From Anaerolineales bacterium (GTDB lineage: Bacteria > Chloroflexota > Anaerolineae > Anaerolineales > UBA4823), in NCBI GenBank assembly GCA_020354045.1, contig CP070639.1:163317-198811 (forward strand): a stretch of 35,495 bases of DNA, read 5' to 3'. The translations under genes and the position numbers were made by a program. This document shows positions 25,727-33,288 of this stretch, in pieces. Positions within the stretch are counted from its first letter, which is position 1, and the number at the start of each line of letters is the position of its first letter. The notes beneath the pieces are model-generated. The model saw nothing but the letters and a program-made list of their open reading frames with translations, was not told the origin of the DNA and made no database searches.

Positions 25727-25812
25727 CCCACGAGCACAGAATTTTTCCGTGAACGCTTGACTTTTCTGTGAGCACGGAACTGGTTCGCGGACATAGAAAT
25801 AATCCACAAAGA

Positions 25813-26436
25813 ATGGGTATGAACGCATACGATCTGACAAACTGGATTGCGCAATCCCAGGCGGAAGTTATCCAACGGATCCAGCGCAGCCTGGTGATGG
25901 TACACAACGGTCGCCGCGGGGTTGGGTCGGGCGTCGCCTGGCGCCAGGGTGGCTACCTGGTCACTAACTACCACGTCGTCGCCCATGGTCGAAATCAGTA
26001 TGCTACCCTGCCAAATGGTCAGGACCTGCCCGTGCGCGTGGTGGCTCGGGAACCCGATATAGACCTGGCCTTGTTGCAGGCTGATGCTTTCTACTTGCCG
26101 CCCGCCCTGGTAGCAGATTCGCGCGGTTTACAAGTTGGTCAAATCGTCATGGCGGTTGGACATCCCTGGGGACAGCGTGGAGTGGTAACCAGCGGGATTA
26201 TCAGTGGATTGGGTACTGTCCAGACGCGCGGGGTGCGTGGAGCAGTGCCGGTGATCCGCTCGGATGTAGTGCTGGCGCCAGGTAACTCCGGCGGTCCACT
26301 GGTCAACGCGATCGGCGCGGTCATTGGGATCAACACAATGATCATCGGTGGTGATTTAGGGGTGGCAATCCCTACCCACTTAGTAGATCTGTTCGTCTCA
26401 GAAGCATTGGGTGAGCGTGCTGAGGTCTCCGGGTGA
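25813..26436 (+). CDS. S1C trypsin-like protease without PDZ domain
   Basis: 207 residues from ATG 25813 (GTG 25768 or ATG 25819 are possible; none has a strong ribosome binding site). The triad is complete: NYHVV (His), DIDLALLQ (Asp) and PGNSGGPL (Ser). GSGVAWRQGGYLVTNYHVV is the usual HtrA oxyanion-side strand. The chain ends right after the protease domain, so no PDZ is present, and no signal peptide or membrane helix is seen. It starts 86 bp after the first protease and its stop overlaps the ATG of the LuxR gene by one base (TGATG). Confidence 0.88.
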   Translation: MGMNAYDLTNWIAQSQAEVIQRIQRSLVMVHNGRRGVGSGVAWRQGGYLVTNYHVVAHGRNQYATLPNGQDLPVRVVAREPDIDLALLQADAFYLPPALVADSRGLQVGQIVMAVGHPWGQRGVVTSGIISGLGTVQTRGVRGAVPVIRSDVVLAPGNSGGPLVNAIGAVIGINTMIIGGDLGVAIPTHLVDLFVSEALGERAEVSG

Positions 26437-27077
26437 TGCGAGTGGTGCTGGTCGCGCCCGCTCTGGCGTTGCGTGCTGGACTGACTGCTTTGCTCTCAAC
26501 CAGCGAAAGCATTGAAGTGATTGCAGAAGGCGCAGCCCTGGAAGATGTGTTTCCGCTACCTGTGGAAACGGACATTTTGTTGTTAGCCACTGATCTGATC
26601 TCATTGGCCGAGCTGAGGGACCTTCTGCGACCAGCGCAGGCGGTGGGTGTGCTCTTCCTGCTCTCCGATGAAAACCGGACTGCCCGATTGGCAGCGGGGT
26701 TATCCCCGCGCCCATGGGGTATCTTACCTGTTGATTGTGCCACCGAGGAGTTGTTGGCTGCTCTGTATGCCGTTCAGGAAGGCTTGATTGCTGGTATGCC
26801 CTCCCTGCTAGAGCCGCTCTTCATTCGCTTATCCGACCCAGTAAGCAGCTCCGAAGAGCAGCTGGTAGAACCGCTCGTGGAGCAACTCACAGAGCGCGAA
26901 ACCCAGGTGCTCCAGCTGCTGGCGCAGGGTCTGGCAAATAAACAGATTGCCTCTGTTTTAGGTATCAGTGAACATACAGTAAAGTTTCATATCTCCTCTG
27001 TCTACACCAAGCTGGGTGTTGCCAGCCGCACTGAGGCAGTCCGGCAGGGAGTCCGGCAGGGTCTGGTTATACTTTAG
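26436..27077 (+). CDS. LuxR-type regulator with degenerate receiver domain
   Basis: 213 residues. The C-terminal helix-turn-helix is a clear GerE/LuxR type: LTERETQVLQLLAQGLANKQIA, ISEHTVKFHISSVYTKLGV. The N-terminal 120 residues have receiver-like hydrophobic pattern but the acidic pair is replaced (VVLVAPALALRAGL), the phosphoacceptor position is Ala (DILLLATDL) and the conserved Lys is lost (WGILPVD). It should therefore not be phosphorylated in the normal way. ATG 26436 sits in TGATG with the protease stop; GTG 26433 is an alternative. No kinase is adjacent. It probably regulates, or is regulated with, the two proteases. Confidence 0.85.
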   Translation: MRVVLVAPALALRAGLTALLSTSESIEVIAEGAALEDVFPLPVETDILLLATDLISLAELRDLLRPAQAVGVLFLLSDENRTARLAAGLSPRPWGILPVDCATEELLAALYAVQEGLIAGMPSLLEPLFIRLSDPVSSSEEQLVEPLVEQLTERETQVLQLLAQGLANKQIASVLGISEHTVKFHISSVYTKLGVASRTEAVRQGVRQGLVIL

Positions 27078-27090
27078 ACTGATAACTTAT

Positions 27091-27126
27091 AAAAAAACTC
27101 CGGTTTTTACACCGGAGTTTCTTTTT
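27091..27126. terminator. Bidirectional intrinsic terminator
   Basis: AAACTCCGGT (27095-27104) and ACCGGAGTTT (27111-27120) form a 10-bp stem with a 6-nt loop. TTTTT follows on the plus strand, and AAAAAAA precedes it, giving a T-run on the minus strand for the hsp20 gene. Confidence 0.92.
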
Positions 27127-27141
27127 ATGCTAATCTCACGT

Positions 27142-27633
27142 CTAATTCTTGCTGGCGATGTCTTTGGCCCTGCCCTCGATCATTTGAGGAGCTTCAATGC
27201 TACGGACAGAGATGCGCTTTGGCTTGACCTCTTCGGTCTTAGGTAGCCGCAGGGTGAGCACACCGGCTTCATAACGGGCCTCAATGTTGTCTGACTCAAC
27301 CGTGGTTGGCAGGGTAACGCTGCGGGAGAAGCTCCCATAGCGGCGTTCACGCACATGGTACTGTACACCCTCTTTTGTCTCTTCTTCCTTGTATTCACCC
27401 TTGATTGTCAGTGTTTTGCCAGTAAAGGTGATGTCCAGATCATTGGGATTGATGCCAGGGATCGAGGCTTTAACCGTATACTCGCCTTCGGATTCGGAGA
27501 CATCCAGAGATAGCTGGCCGCTCTCTGGCTCCCAATCCCAGCGGGTGCGGAAAAAGGCATCATCAAACAGCCTATCCATCATGCTGCGTAAAGACATCAT
27601 CTCGCGGAATGGGTCTCTGCGGATTAAACTCAT
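27142..27633 (-). CDS. Hsp20 / alpha-crystallin small heat shock protein
   Basis: 163 residues. The start MSLIRRDPFREMMSLRSMMDRLFDD is typical of bacterial small heat shock proteins; the alpha-crystallin domain runs from about 38 to 142 (LDVSESEGEYTVKASIPGINPNDLDIT to AGVLTLRLPK). The C-terminal tail lacks a clean I-x-I but has RISVRSI. These ATP-independent holdases bind unfolding proteins in the cytoplasm. A perfect AGGAGG lies 8 nt before the ATG. No CIRCE operator was found upstream. Confidence 0.95.
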   Translation of the reverse strand: MSLIRRDPFREMMSLRSMMDRLFDDAFFRTRWDWEPESGQLSLDVSESEGEYTVKASIPGINPNDLDITFTGKTLTIKGEYKEEETKEGVQYHVRERRYGSFSRSVTLPTTVESDNIEARYEAGVLTLRLPKTEEVKPKRISVRSIEAPQMIEGRAKDIASKN

Positions 27634-27750
27634 GGAAATACCTCCTAAATATTTTTATCGCGTATATTGAGTAACGGCTGATCTCCGTTCTCGTCTATAT
27701 GATAGTAAATGCTTGTTAGAAATTGATAGGCGCGATGTAAGAGATGTGTT

Positions 27751-27801
27751 AAAAAAATATGCGCAGCCTGCCAGTTTTTTTTACTCCCTGGTGGCTGCGC
27801 A
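27751..27801 (-). terminator. Intrinsic terminator of the SlyD-like gene
   Basis: On the minus strand TGCGCAGCC (27801-27793) pairs with GGCTGCGCA (27768-27760), inner CCAG/CTGG can extend it, and a run of seven T (27757-27751) follows. Confidence 0.8.
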
Positions 27802-27832
27802 CCGTAGTTTACCAGGATAACGGGGATATCAC

Positions 27833-28333
27833 TTAATGTTCGTGACCAGCTTCATGCACATGTCCATGGTCGAGTTCCTCAGGTGTGGCTGAGCGCAGGT
27901 CAGTGACTTCCACAGAAAAGTGTAGCTCCTTACCTGCCAGCGGATGGTTGAAGTTTAGGCGCACAACCCCTTTATCTACCGAGACGATGTAGGCTTCCAA
28001 CTCGTCCCCTTCTTTATCCGTCAGTTGTAGCTCAACGCCCGGTTCAAGCGGGATTTCGGGTGGAAATTCGCTGCGTGGGATATCGGCAATCGCCTCAGGA
28101 TCTTCTTCTCCGTAGCCATCTGCCGCGCTTATGGTGAATTCTTTGCTCTCGCCCATCTGCATGCCATAAATAGCACGCTCTAAACCGGCAACGATGTGTC
28201 CACTCCCCTGGATGAATTGGATCGGCCCGTCTTCCTCTGAGGTATCAATGATCTCCCCATCGACAGTCAAGGTGTAATCCAGCGTGACGACTACGTCGTC
28301 TTCAACGCTGGTAGGTTGTCCTGTTTCGCTCAT
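27833..28333 (-). CDS. slyD: FKBP-type peptidyl-prolyl isomerase, SlyD-like
   Basis: 166 residues with the SlyD layout: DDVVVTLDYTLTVDGEIIDTS, then QFIQGSGHIVAGLERAIYGMQMGE, an inserted-in-flap chaperone domain (about 76-130) and FNHPLAGKELHFSVEV. The tail LDHGHVHEAGHEH is histidine-rich and probably binds nickel or another metal. It catalyses prolyl isomerisation and assists folding in the cytoplasm; in some bacteria SlyD delivers nickel to hydrogenase. AGGAGA lies 7 nt before the ATG. No hydrogenase is in the window. Confidence 0.93.
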   Translation of the reverse strand: MSETGQPTSVEDDVVVTLDYTLTVDGEIIDTSEEDGPIQFIQGSGHIVAGLERAIYGMQMGESKEFTISAADGYGEEDPEAIADIPRSEFPPEIPLEPGVELQLTDKEGDELEAYIVSVDKGVVRLNFNHPLAGKELHFSVEVTDLRSATPEELDHGHVHEAGHEH

Positions 28334-28476
28334 AGTTTTCTCCTGTCTTGCACAATGATTACGATCGTTTAAAACTCACCGGGATAACAAAGATATGCGA
28401 GTGCATCCTGGGAGTTCCCAATGACCCCTGTTCTGGTATTTTGAAATCTGATCTAAATTCGGTAAGGTTGATTCTA

Positions 28477-29343
28477 TCATAACCGCTGACCCAGACCCTC
28501 AAACAAATCTCGTTCTTTGAGATCTGGATCGGCGGGAGGGAAGGCGCGCATATAGTGTTCTGTTGTCCCCATGAGATACTGCAGCCACCGTATTGGCCCA
28601 CGTTGGAAGGTAACACCCCAGAACTGGCTGGCATGGCAAAGCGAGGCTTCATATTTTTGGCTTGCCATCGACCTGCACGAGATCCTGGCGTGCACAGGAA
28701 AATTGCTTTCTTCAATTAGCTTGGTTACGTCGATATCACGATTACGCCCAAAACGGCTCAAATCTACGTGGAAGAAGACTAATAATCGGAGGACATGACG
28801 TAAAAAGCCCCAGGAAAAGACCTGAAAATACAGCTTGGCCGGTTGGTAGGGGGGTAAAGCGCTCTCGAAGCTGGCCTGACCAGCCAGCTCAAAAGCCCTG
28901 ACAGTAGCTTTATTCACCATGATGTGGTCTGGATGTTTATACCCGCCTATCGGATCAAAGGTTAATAATACTTGTGGTTGTAAGCGGCGGATATAGCCAG
29001 CAATTTTGCCAGCTACTTCCTCAACGGGTGCTGCTATCAGGGCCTGTTGGTGGTAGTTGTCCTGCGAACCGGGCATACCTGAATCGCGGTAGTCAAGAAA
29101 ATGCACGCTCGTCAAACCCAATTTTTCCGCAGCACAGCGTAGCTCTGCTTCACGACGTGCTGCAATGGAGGTGTATCCTTGCAGATATTCAGGATCGACC
29201 ACTCCAGCCTCACCGCGTGTGGCACACACCAGATGAACCGAGGTGCCCTGATGAGCATATAAGGCCAGGGTGCCTCCCATACCAAAGGACTCATCATCTG
29301 GGTGTGCTAAAACAGCCAGGATTGCCTTCTTGTCATCTGACAT
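28477..29343 (-). CDS. PIG-L (LmbE/MshB-like) N-acetylglucosaminyl deacetylase family
   Basis: 288 residues from ATG 29343, giving the family-typical start MSDDKKAILAVLAHPDDESFGMGGTLA; an upstream ATG (29364) would add 7. AHPDDE supplies the zinc His/Asp and catalytic Asp, and PIGGYKHPDH supplies the third zinc ligand. Relatives deacetylate GlcNAc-linked lipids, mycothiol/bacillithiol precursors or other N-acetyl sugars. An MshB/BshB role in low-molecular-weight thiol synthesis would fit the sulfur theme, but there are no mshA/bshA or mshC/bshC genes nearby, so substrate is open. Confidence 0.88.
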   Translation of the reverse strand: MSDDKKAILAVLAHPDDESFGMGGTLALYAHQGTSVHLVCATRGEAGVVDPEYLQGYTSIAARREAELRCAAEKLGLTSVHFLDYRDSGMPGSQDNYHQQALIAAPVEEVAGKIAGYIRRLQPQVLLTFDPIGGYKHPDHIMVNKATVRAFELAGQASFESALPPYQPAKLYFQVFSWGFLRHVLRLLVFFHVDLSRFGRNRDIDVTKLIEESNFPVHARISCRSMASQKYEASLCHASQFWGVTFQRGPIRWLQYLMGTTEHYMRAFPPADPDLKERDLFEGLGQRL

Positions 29344-29471
29344 AGGTTGATACTCTATCACCATCCAATGTAGCTAATCCTACCATAAAGAAAAACCAAC
29401 CCCTGGTAGTTTCATTGCATTGTCCCCGTATGACCAAAAATAATAGGAGTTAAGCACTTCAAGGGAATATC

Positions 29472-29510
29472 GGGGTTATCTGGGCGGGCGTCGCCCGCCC
29501 AGATAACCCC
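29472..29510. repeat. Perfect 18-bp palindrome with 3-nt loop
   Basis: GGGGTTATCTGGGCGGGC (29472-29489) is exactly complementary to GCCCGCCCAGATAACCCC (29493-29510), loop GTC. No T-run follows on either strand. It lies in the 259-bp gap between the moeZ end and the PIG-L start, both on the minus strand; it could be a REP-like element, a transcription boundary or a protein-binding palindrome. Confidence 0.85.
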
Positions 29511-29547
29511 AACCTCCCGTTAACTGCGTAAGTCCTAAATAATCCAA

Positions 29548-29567
29548 GGACGCAACCATCTGCGTCC
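29548..29567 (-). terminator. Possible weak terminator of moeZ
   Basis: TGCGTCC/GGACGCA arms (29561-29567 and 29548-29554 on the plus strand) form a 7-bp stem with a 6-nt loop, followed on the minus strand by the T-rich TTGGATTATTT. Confidence 0.45.
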
Positions 29568-29602
29568 CTGATCATACTGTCATCAATTTCCTGGGCAGCA
29601 TC

Positions 29603-30757
29603 TCAATATAGGGGCAGACGTGTGTCTACTTCTCTTGCCCAGGCGTTTATGCCGCCTTTGAGGTTCTTCATTTTACGAAAACCGGCGCTGGCTAATAACT
29701 CCAGGGCGCGCGTCGAGCGTACGCCCGACTTGCAGAACAAGACGATATCCTCGGCGCTGTCTAGCTCGGACATACGGGCTGCTAACTGTCCTAATGGGAT
29801 CAATGTGGCACCCTCCAGGCGGGATATTTCCAGTTCGTGCGGCTCACGCACATCTACCAGGCGGATATGGTTGCCGTTTTGAAGGCGCGCCGCCAGCTCT
29901 CTGGCAGTGATATCCCAACCCTCGCCTGCGGAGCCTTCATCATGGTCGTGACCGGGCACACCGCAGAAGGCCTCATAGTCAATCAACTCAGTCACTTCTG
30001 GGTTTGTTCCACATACTTTGCAGTTTGGGTTTTTGCGCAGCTTGACAAAGTCAAATGACATGTCCAGGGCGTTGAAAAGCATCAGCTTACCGATCAGTGG
30101 CTCGCCGATATCCAAGATCAGCTTAAGTGCTTCCGTTGCCTGTAGGGTACCAATCGTGCCAGGTAATACACCCAACACACCACCTTCTGCACAGGAGGGC
30201 ACGAGACCCGGTGGCGGTGGCTCGGGAAACAGACAACGGTAGCAGGGGCCTCGCCGTGCGTCAAAAACGCTGACCTGTCCGTCGAAGCGGAAGATCGAAC
30301 CGTATACATTAGGCTTACCAGTCAGCACGCACAAATCATTGGTCAGGTAGCGAGTCGGGAAATTGTCCGTCCCATCGATAATCAGATCGTACGACTCAGC
30401 AATCCGCAAGGCATTCTCAGAAGTGAGGGGCTCATTATAGATATCCACCTCAATTTCGGGGTTGATGTCCAGCATGCGGTTGCGCGCTGATTCAACCTTC
30501 AATTGATCAATGGTTGAGACACCATGGATGATCTGACGCTGGAGATTGGACCAATCCACCACGTCGTAGTCTACCAGCCCGATACGACCAATCCCCGCGG
30601 CGGCCAGGTACATTGCCACTGGCGAACCCAGACCCCCGGTGCCAACGACCAGCACCGAGGCGGCCTTCAGCTTGCGCTGACCTTCCAGACCGACCTCAGG
30701 AATTAATAGGTGCCTGGAATAGCGTAATATTTCGTCGTGAGAGAGTTCGGGGTACAT
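29603..30757 (-). CDS. moeZ: MoeZ: E1-like adenylyltransferase with rhodanese domain
   Basis: 384 residues. ThiF/MoeB domain (1-265): GTGGLG ATP loop (39-44), SNLQRQI, IDGTDNFPTRYL, structural zinc cysteines CYRC (172-175) and CKVC (246-249), and catalytic-region PSCAEGG. A rhodanese domain (about 280-384) has the loop CKSGVRS with C342. The enzyme adenylates the C-terminal Gly of a ubiquitin-like carrier and then transfers sulfur to make a thiocarboxylate. The carrier gene lies 52 bp upstream on the same strand, and cysM and a JAMM peptidase complete a CysO-type cysteine pathway. It could also charge MoaD/ThiS paralogues elsewhere. Confidence 0.94.
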   Translation of the reverse strand: MYPELSHDEILRYSRHLLIPEVGLEGQRKLKAASVLVVGTGGLGSPVAMYLAAAGIGRIGLVDYDVVDWSNLQRQIIHGVSTIDQLKVESARNRMLDINPEIEVDIYNEPLTSENALRIAESYDLIIDGTDNFPTRYLTNDLCVLTGKPNVYGSIFRFDGQVSVFDARRGPCYRCLFPEPPPPGLVPSCAEGGVLGVLPGTIGTLQATEALKLILDIGEPLIGKLMLFNALDMSFDFVKLRKNPNCKVCGTNPEVTELIDYEAFCGVPGHDHDEGSAGEGWDITARELAARLQNGNHIRLVDVREPHELEISRLEGATLIPLGQLAARMSELDSAEDIVLFCKSGVRSTRALELLASAGFRKMKNLKGGINAWAREVDTRLPLY

Positions 30758-30809
30758 TTTAAATCATCTCTAGGTATAGCAAAGGGAGTAACTTCCGGAA
30801 GCGACCTGT

Positions 30810-31088
30810 TCAGTCTATACCACCCGCGATACTGGGAATCAGCATCAGGCGGTCGCCCTGCCGCAAAGGGGTTTTTAGACCATCCAGGTCTTTGATGTTC
30901 TCCTCGTTAATAAATAAATTAACAAAAGGACGCAGCTGGTTGTCTCCATTAAAAAGATGCGGTTGCAGGGTTGGATACTGGGTGATTAAATCTTGCATCA
31001 CCTCGCCAACTGTGCTGCCTGTCAAGGACACCTCGCTTTGTCCAGCCGTATATGAGCGTAAGGGAGTTGGTATTCGTAAACTTGGCAT
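30810..31088 (-). CDS. Ubiquitin-like sulfur carrier (MoaD/ThiS/CysO family), C-terminus GG-Ile-Asp
   Basis: 92 residues with the MoaD/ThiS beta-grasp pattern: RIPTPLRSYTAG, STVGEVMQDLITQYP, INEENIKDLDGLKTPLRQGDRLMLIPSIAGGID. Mature carriers end exactly in Gly-Gly, whose carboxylate is adenylated and thiolated; here two residues (Ile-Asp) follow the GG at 89-90. A protease must remove them, and a JAMM peptidase is encoded in the same operon. With MoeZ and CysM the carrier would donate sulfur for cysteine synthesis, as CysO does in mycobacteria. GGAAAGAG precedes the ATG. Confidence 0.92.
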   Translation of the reverse strand: MPSLRIPTPLRSYTAGQSEVSLTGSTVGEVMQDLITQYPTLQPHLFNGDNQLRPFVNLFINEENIKDLDGLKTPLRQGDRLMLIPSIAGGID

Positions 31089-31182
31089 TTTCTCTTTCCG
31101 TAATTGTATTTTGTGTTTTCCTGTATAAGAACATGATCTGCCTGCCCCCCAATTATATCGTCCTAGGGGGATACCATGTTCC

Positions 31183-31473
31183 TTAACAACCAGCCCTTTC
31201 TACAACGGTCTCACACTGGGAAGCAGGCCATATTTCCACCGCTCCGGCTTGCATGAAAGGCTGCATGAAGTTCTCAACCTGGGTTTTTTCCTGGGATTCG
31301 AGGATCAGCACAAAGGTATGCTGACCATCCAGGACAGCGTCCCCCTGGATCTTTACGCCATACTTGCGCGCATTTATTGGGCTCAGGTGATCAAGCAGCA
31401 TATTCCCAGCTGCCGGATCCTTAGCCGGACAGGTTTCAGCATTATGCTGGTGACGGACGAAGTAGAGAGACAT
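31183..31473 (-). CDS. Small conserved-looking protein of unknown function in the cysteine operon
   Basis: 96 residues, soluble, alternating strands and helices (MSLYFVRHQHNAETCPAKD, HLSPINARKYGVKI, HTFVLILESQEKTQVENFMQPFMQAGAVEIWPASQCETVVERAGC). The pattern suggests a ferredoxin-like alpha/beta barrel dimer, as in monooxygenase- or isomerase-like small proteins, with three cysteines at 15, 87 and 96. I do not know a function. GGAG lies 8 nt before the ATG. It sits between the JAMM peptidase and the carrier protein, so it probably takes part in the same sulfur transfer or its control. Confidence 0.8.
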   Translation of the reverse strand: MSLYFVRHQHNAETCPAKDPAAGNMLLDHLSPINARKYGVKIQGDAVLDGQHTFVLILESQEKTQVENFMQPFMQAGAVEIWPASQCETVVERAGC

Positions 31474-31525
31474 GGGTTAGTACTCCTTTGGCAAAAAGGT
31501 TTTTCTTTAGATTTTAGATACTCAA

Positions 31526-31972
31526 TTAACTCACCGAAGTATGCTCACTCCAGCGGAGTTCTTCTTCTATAAAATGTGACCGATCGTTTGTAAGCCGCCA
31601 GACCCGGCTTTCTGTGGCTTCTCCAGCCTGAACACTGGTGATCAGGTATGAAAACCAGGGCATGGCCCACTCGCGGTCAAAATCCGACGGACGGTTGGGA
31701 TGGTCAGGGTGAGAATGAAAAATGCCCAATACATCGACACCCAGCCGGGCAGCTTCTTGCTCACCTTTCAGGTAATCTTGAGCGGTGAGAAGGTAGCGGT
31801 TATGGCGGTCGGCTGCCTCACGGGCATTCGGTAAAGCCAGGATGGCTGAGACTTGCTTCAGGTTGCCATCTACCTTACCAAGCAACAAGCCGGCTCCCTC
31901 ATCAGGGTAGGCCGCCTCACCATATCGGTGGATTTGTTCCAAAAGCTCAGGTGTGATTTCCAAGATTGGCAT
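31526..31972 (-). CDS. JAMM/MPN+ metalloprotease (Mec+-like)
   Basis: 148 residues with an intact JAMM motif: Glu25 (PDEGAGLLLG), His86-Ser-His88-Pro, then Ser96 and Asp99 at the expected x7 and x2 spacings. These zinc peptidases cleave after the di-glycine of ubiquitin-like proteins. In mycobacteria Mec+ releases cysteine from the CysO-cysteine adduct; in other systems (QbsD) a homologue trims the carrier precursor. Here both jobs are plausible, since the carrier carries a two-residue cap. It is 15 bp downstream of cysM, with GAGGG before the ATG. Confidence 0.94.
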   Translation of the reverse strand: MPILEITPELLEQIHRYGEAAYPDEGAGLLLGKVDGNLKQVSAILALPNAREAADRHNRYLLTAQDYLKGEQEAARLGVDVLGIFHSHPDHPNRPSDFDREWAMPWFSYLITSVQAGEATESRVWRLTNDRSHFIEEELRWSEHTSVS

Positions 31973-31987
31973 GGTGAAATTCCCTCG

Positions 31988-32950
31988 TTATTGACCTGTT
32001 TCACTCCATAATGCCTTGTCGCTTAGATATTTGTAACCGGCATCTGGAAAAACAGTTACCACCACCCCGTCTTCCAGCTCAGAGGCTACCTGCAGAGCAG
32101 CGAGGGCGGCTGCGCCGGAAGAGATCCCAACGAACAGGCCCTCCTGGCGCGCCAGCCGCTGAACCATTTCGTAAGCCGCCTCGGTGGATATTTCCACCGT
32201 GCGATCAGGCAGGTTTGGATCGAAAATCCCCGGCTGGATGGCGGTCGGTATATGCTTCAAACCTTCCAGTCCGTGAAAGGGAGCCTCGGGCTGTCCGGCG
32301 ATGATCTGCACAGCCGGGTTATACTGGCGTAAATAACGCCCGACACCCATCAAAGTACCCGAAGTTCCTAGCCCGGCTATAAAGTGGGTAATGCGTCCTG
32401 CTGTTTGCTGGACGATTTCGGGTCCTGTGTTGTTGTAGTGAGCCATCCAATTCGCCGGGTTGTCATACTGGTTGGCATAATAATATAGCTCTGGCTTCTC
32501 TTGCGCCATCTGGCGTGCCACTTGAATGGCGCCATCTGAACCCTCCAGAGGGTCGGTAAGAACCAACTCCGCGCCCAGAGCCTTTAATACAGTCACGCGT
32601 TCGGAACTGGCATTGCTAGGCATTGCCAGGGTCACTGGAATGCCCAAGTTGGCGCCAAGCGTAGCGTAGGCGATCCCCATATTGCCAGAGGTTGAATCCA
32701 GGAGGCGCATACCTGGCTTGAGGAGCCCCTGTGTTATAGCAGTCCGCAGGATGTTGATGGCTGGGCGGTCTTTGATCGAGCCTCCCGGGTTAAACCATTC
32801 GGTTTTTGCCAGGACCTGCACGCGTGGGGAAAGCTCCGCAGTCACTCGCTGCAAGGCCAGCAAGGGGGTATTGCCAATAATGTCTTCGAGATCCGAAATG
32901 GCAGACGAAGCCACTAATTGGGTTTGTGAAAATGCGACTTGTGTCGTCAT
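31988..32950 (-). CDS. cysM: Cysteine synthase, CysM-like (PLP-dependent)
   Basis: 320 residues of the OASS/CysM fold. PLP lysine K60 in NPGGSIKDR, substrate loop STSGN (86-90), phosphate-binding GLGTSGT (193-199) and the C-terminal EGLFVGISSGAALAA. The segment GQPEAPFHGLEGLKH resembles CysM/CBS-type members. With carrier protein, JAMM peptidase and MoeZ downstream, it most likely takes sulfur from a thiocarboxylated carrier, with O-phosphoserine or O-acetylserine as acceptor, as in mycobacterial CysM. AAGGAG lies 9 nt before the ATG. Expression is expected to be controlled by the attenuator-like leader upstream. Confidence 0.92.
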   Translation of the reverse strand: MTTQVAFSQTQLVASSAISDLEDIIGNTPLLALQRVTAELSPRVQVLAKTEWFNPGGSIKDRPAINILRTAITQGLLKPGMRLLDSTSGNMGIAYATLGANLGIPVTLAMPSNASSERVTVLKALGAELVLTDPLEGSDGAIQVARQMAQEKPELYYYANQYDNPANWMAHYNNTGPEIVQQTAGRITHFIAGLGTSGTLMGVGRYLRQYNPAVQIIAGQPEAPFHGLEGLKHIPTAIQPGIFDPNLPDRTVEISTEAAYEMVQRLARQEGLFVGISSGAAALAALQVASELEDGVVVTVFPDAGYKYLSDKALWSETGQ

Positions 32951-33288
32951 TTAGGCTTTCTCCTTAGGATAGCCGCCTATACTCTTGTATAGCAATGTCA
33001 TTTTTTTGACGAAGTTGCGGCCTGTATTATTACTTCCTGGATATCTTGATGTTAAGTAAAACGACCAACAGACAATAAAAAAGGTGGCGCACACACAACC
33101 ACGCGAAAACTTCTTTCGCATGCGGGGTCGCAACCACCTCTCGCCAGTCTATTGGCCGTTTGAAGTAGGGTTGAATTACTTCATGAAATCATCGTGACGA
33201 GGCGGCGGTTACAGACCCCGCCTCAGACACGTGCAGCTTTTCATCAAATGATGCTCCAATCCGAATATTTATGACTAATGTAGTAATA
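32951..33288 (-). promoter_or_regulatory. Putative cysteine-responsive attenuator leader of the cysM operon
   Basis: The leader RNA would run from about 33282 to 32951. In order on the minus strand: a Cys-containing 11-codon ORF (33244-33209); hairpin A, GAGGCGG (33224-33218) with CCGCCTC (33205-33199) plus outer CGTG/CACG; hairpin GAAGTA/TACTTC (about 33183-33163); and a terminator-like structure, AGGTGG (33139-33134) with CCACCT (33087-33082), inner GCGAAA/TTTCGC, then six T (33082-33077). GCGGGGTC inside the ORF (33221-33214) is perfectly complementary to GACCCCGC (33129-33122) in the terminator region, and this pairing excludes hairpin A. This is the arrangement of ribosome-mediated transcription attenuation. 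No T-box or SAM aptamer could be matched convincingly. Confidence 0.65.
33209..33244 (-). CDS. Leader peptide MKSCTCLRRGL
   Basis: Eleven codons, ATG to TAA, with two Cys codons (TGC, TGT) separated by one Thr codon. GGAG (33257-33254) lies 9 nt before the ATG, and the ORF begins about 38 nt after the predicted transcription start. Its last six codons form the 5' arm of hairpin A. A ribosome stalled at the Cys codons when charged tRNA-Cys is scarce would cover that arm. Cys-rich leader ORFs ahead of cysteine genes are known in mycobacteria; here it precedes cysM of a CysO-type operon. Confidence 0.65.
   Translation of the reverse strand: MKSCTCLRRGL

Noticed and set aside
27634..27730. CIRCE heat-shock operator upstream of hsp20
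   Set aside because: No TTAGCACTC/GAGTGCTAA inverted repeat is present.
28359..28715. 118-codon minus-strand frame overlapping the PIG-L gene
   Set aside because: It is an alternative frame of the PIG-L coding region with no family resemblance and no ribosome site.
32951..33133. 60-codon minus-strand frame with several Cys codons downstream of the leader ORF
   Set aside because: It begins inside the terminator-like hairpin and runs through its T-tract and the cysM ribosome site, has no ribosome binding site of its own, and its sequence looks random.
33082..33139. T-box-like AGGTGGTTGCGACC before the cysM terminator
   Set aside because: The segment resembles the T-box core AGGTGGnACCGCG only in its first half, no stem I motifs occur in the right order, and the acceptor-pairing base would not suit tRNA-Cys. 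The leader-peptide model explains the region better.
33060..33140. tRNA-like fold on the plus strand between cysM and kamA
   Set aside because: The GGTGG/CCACC arms suggested an acceptor stem, but there is no TPsiC or anticodon arm and the region is better explained as the leader terminator.
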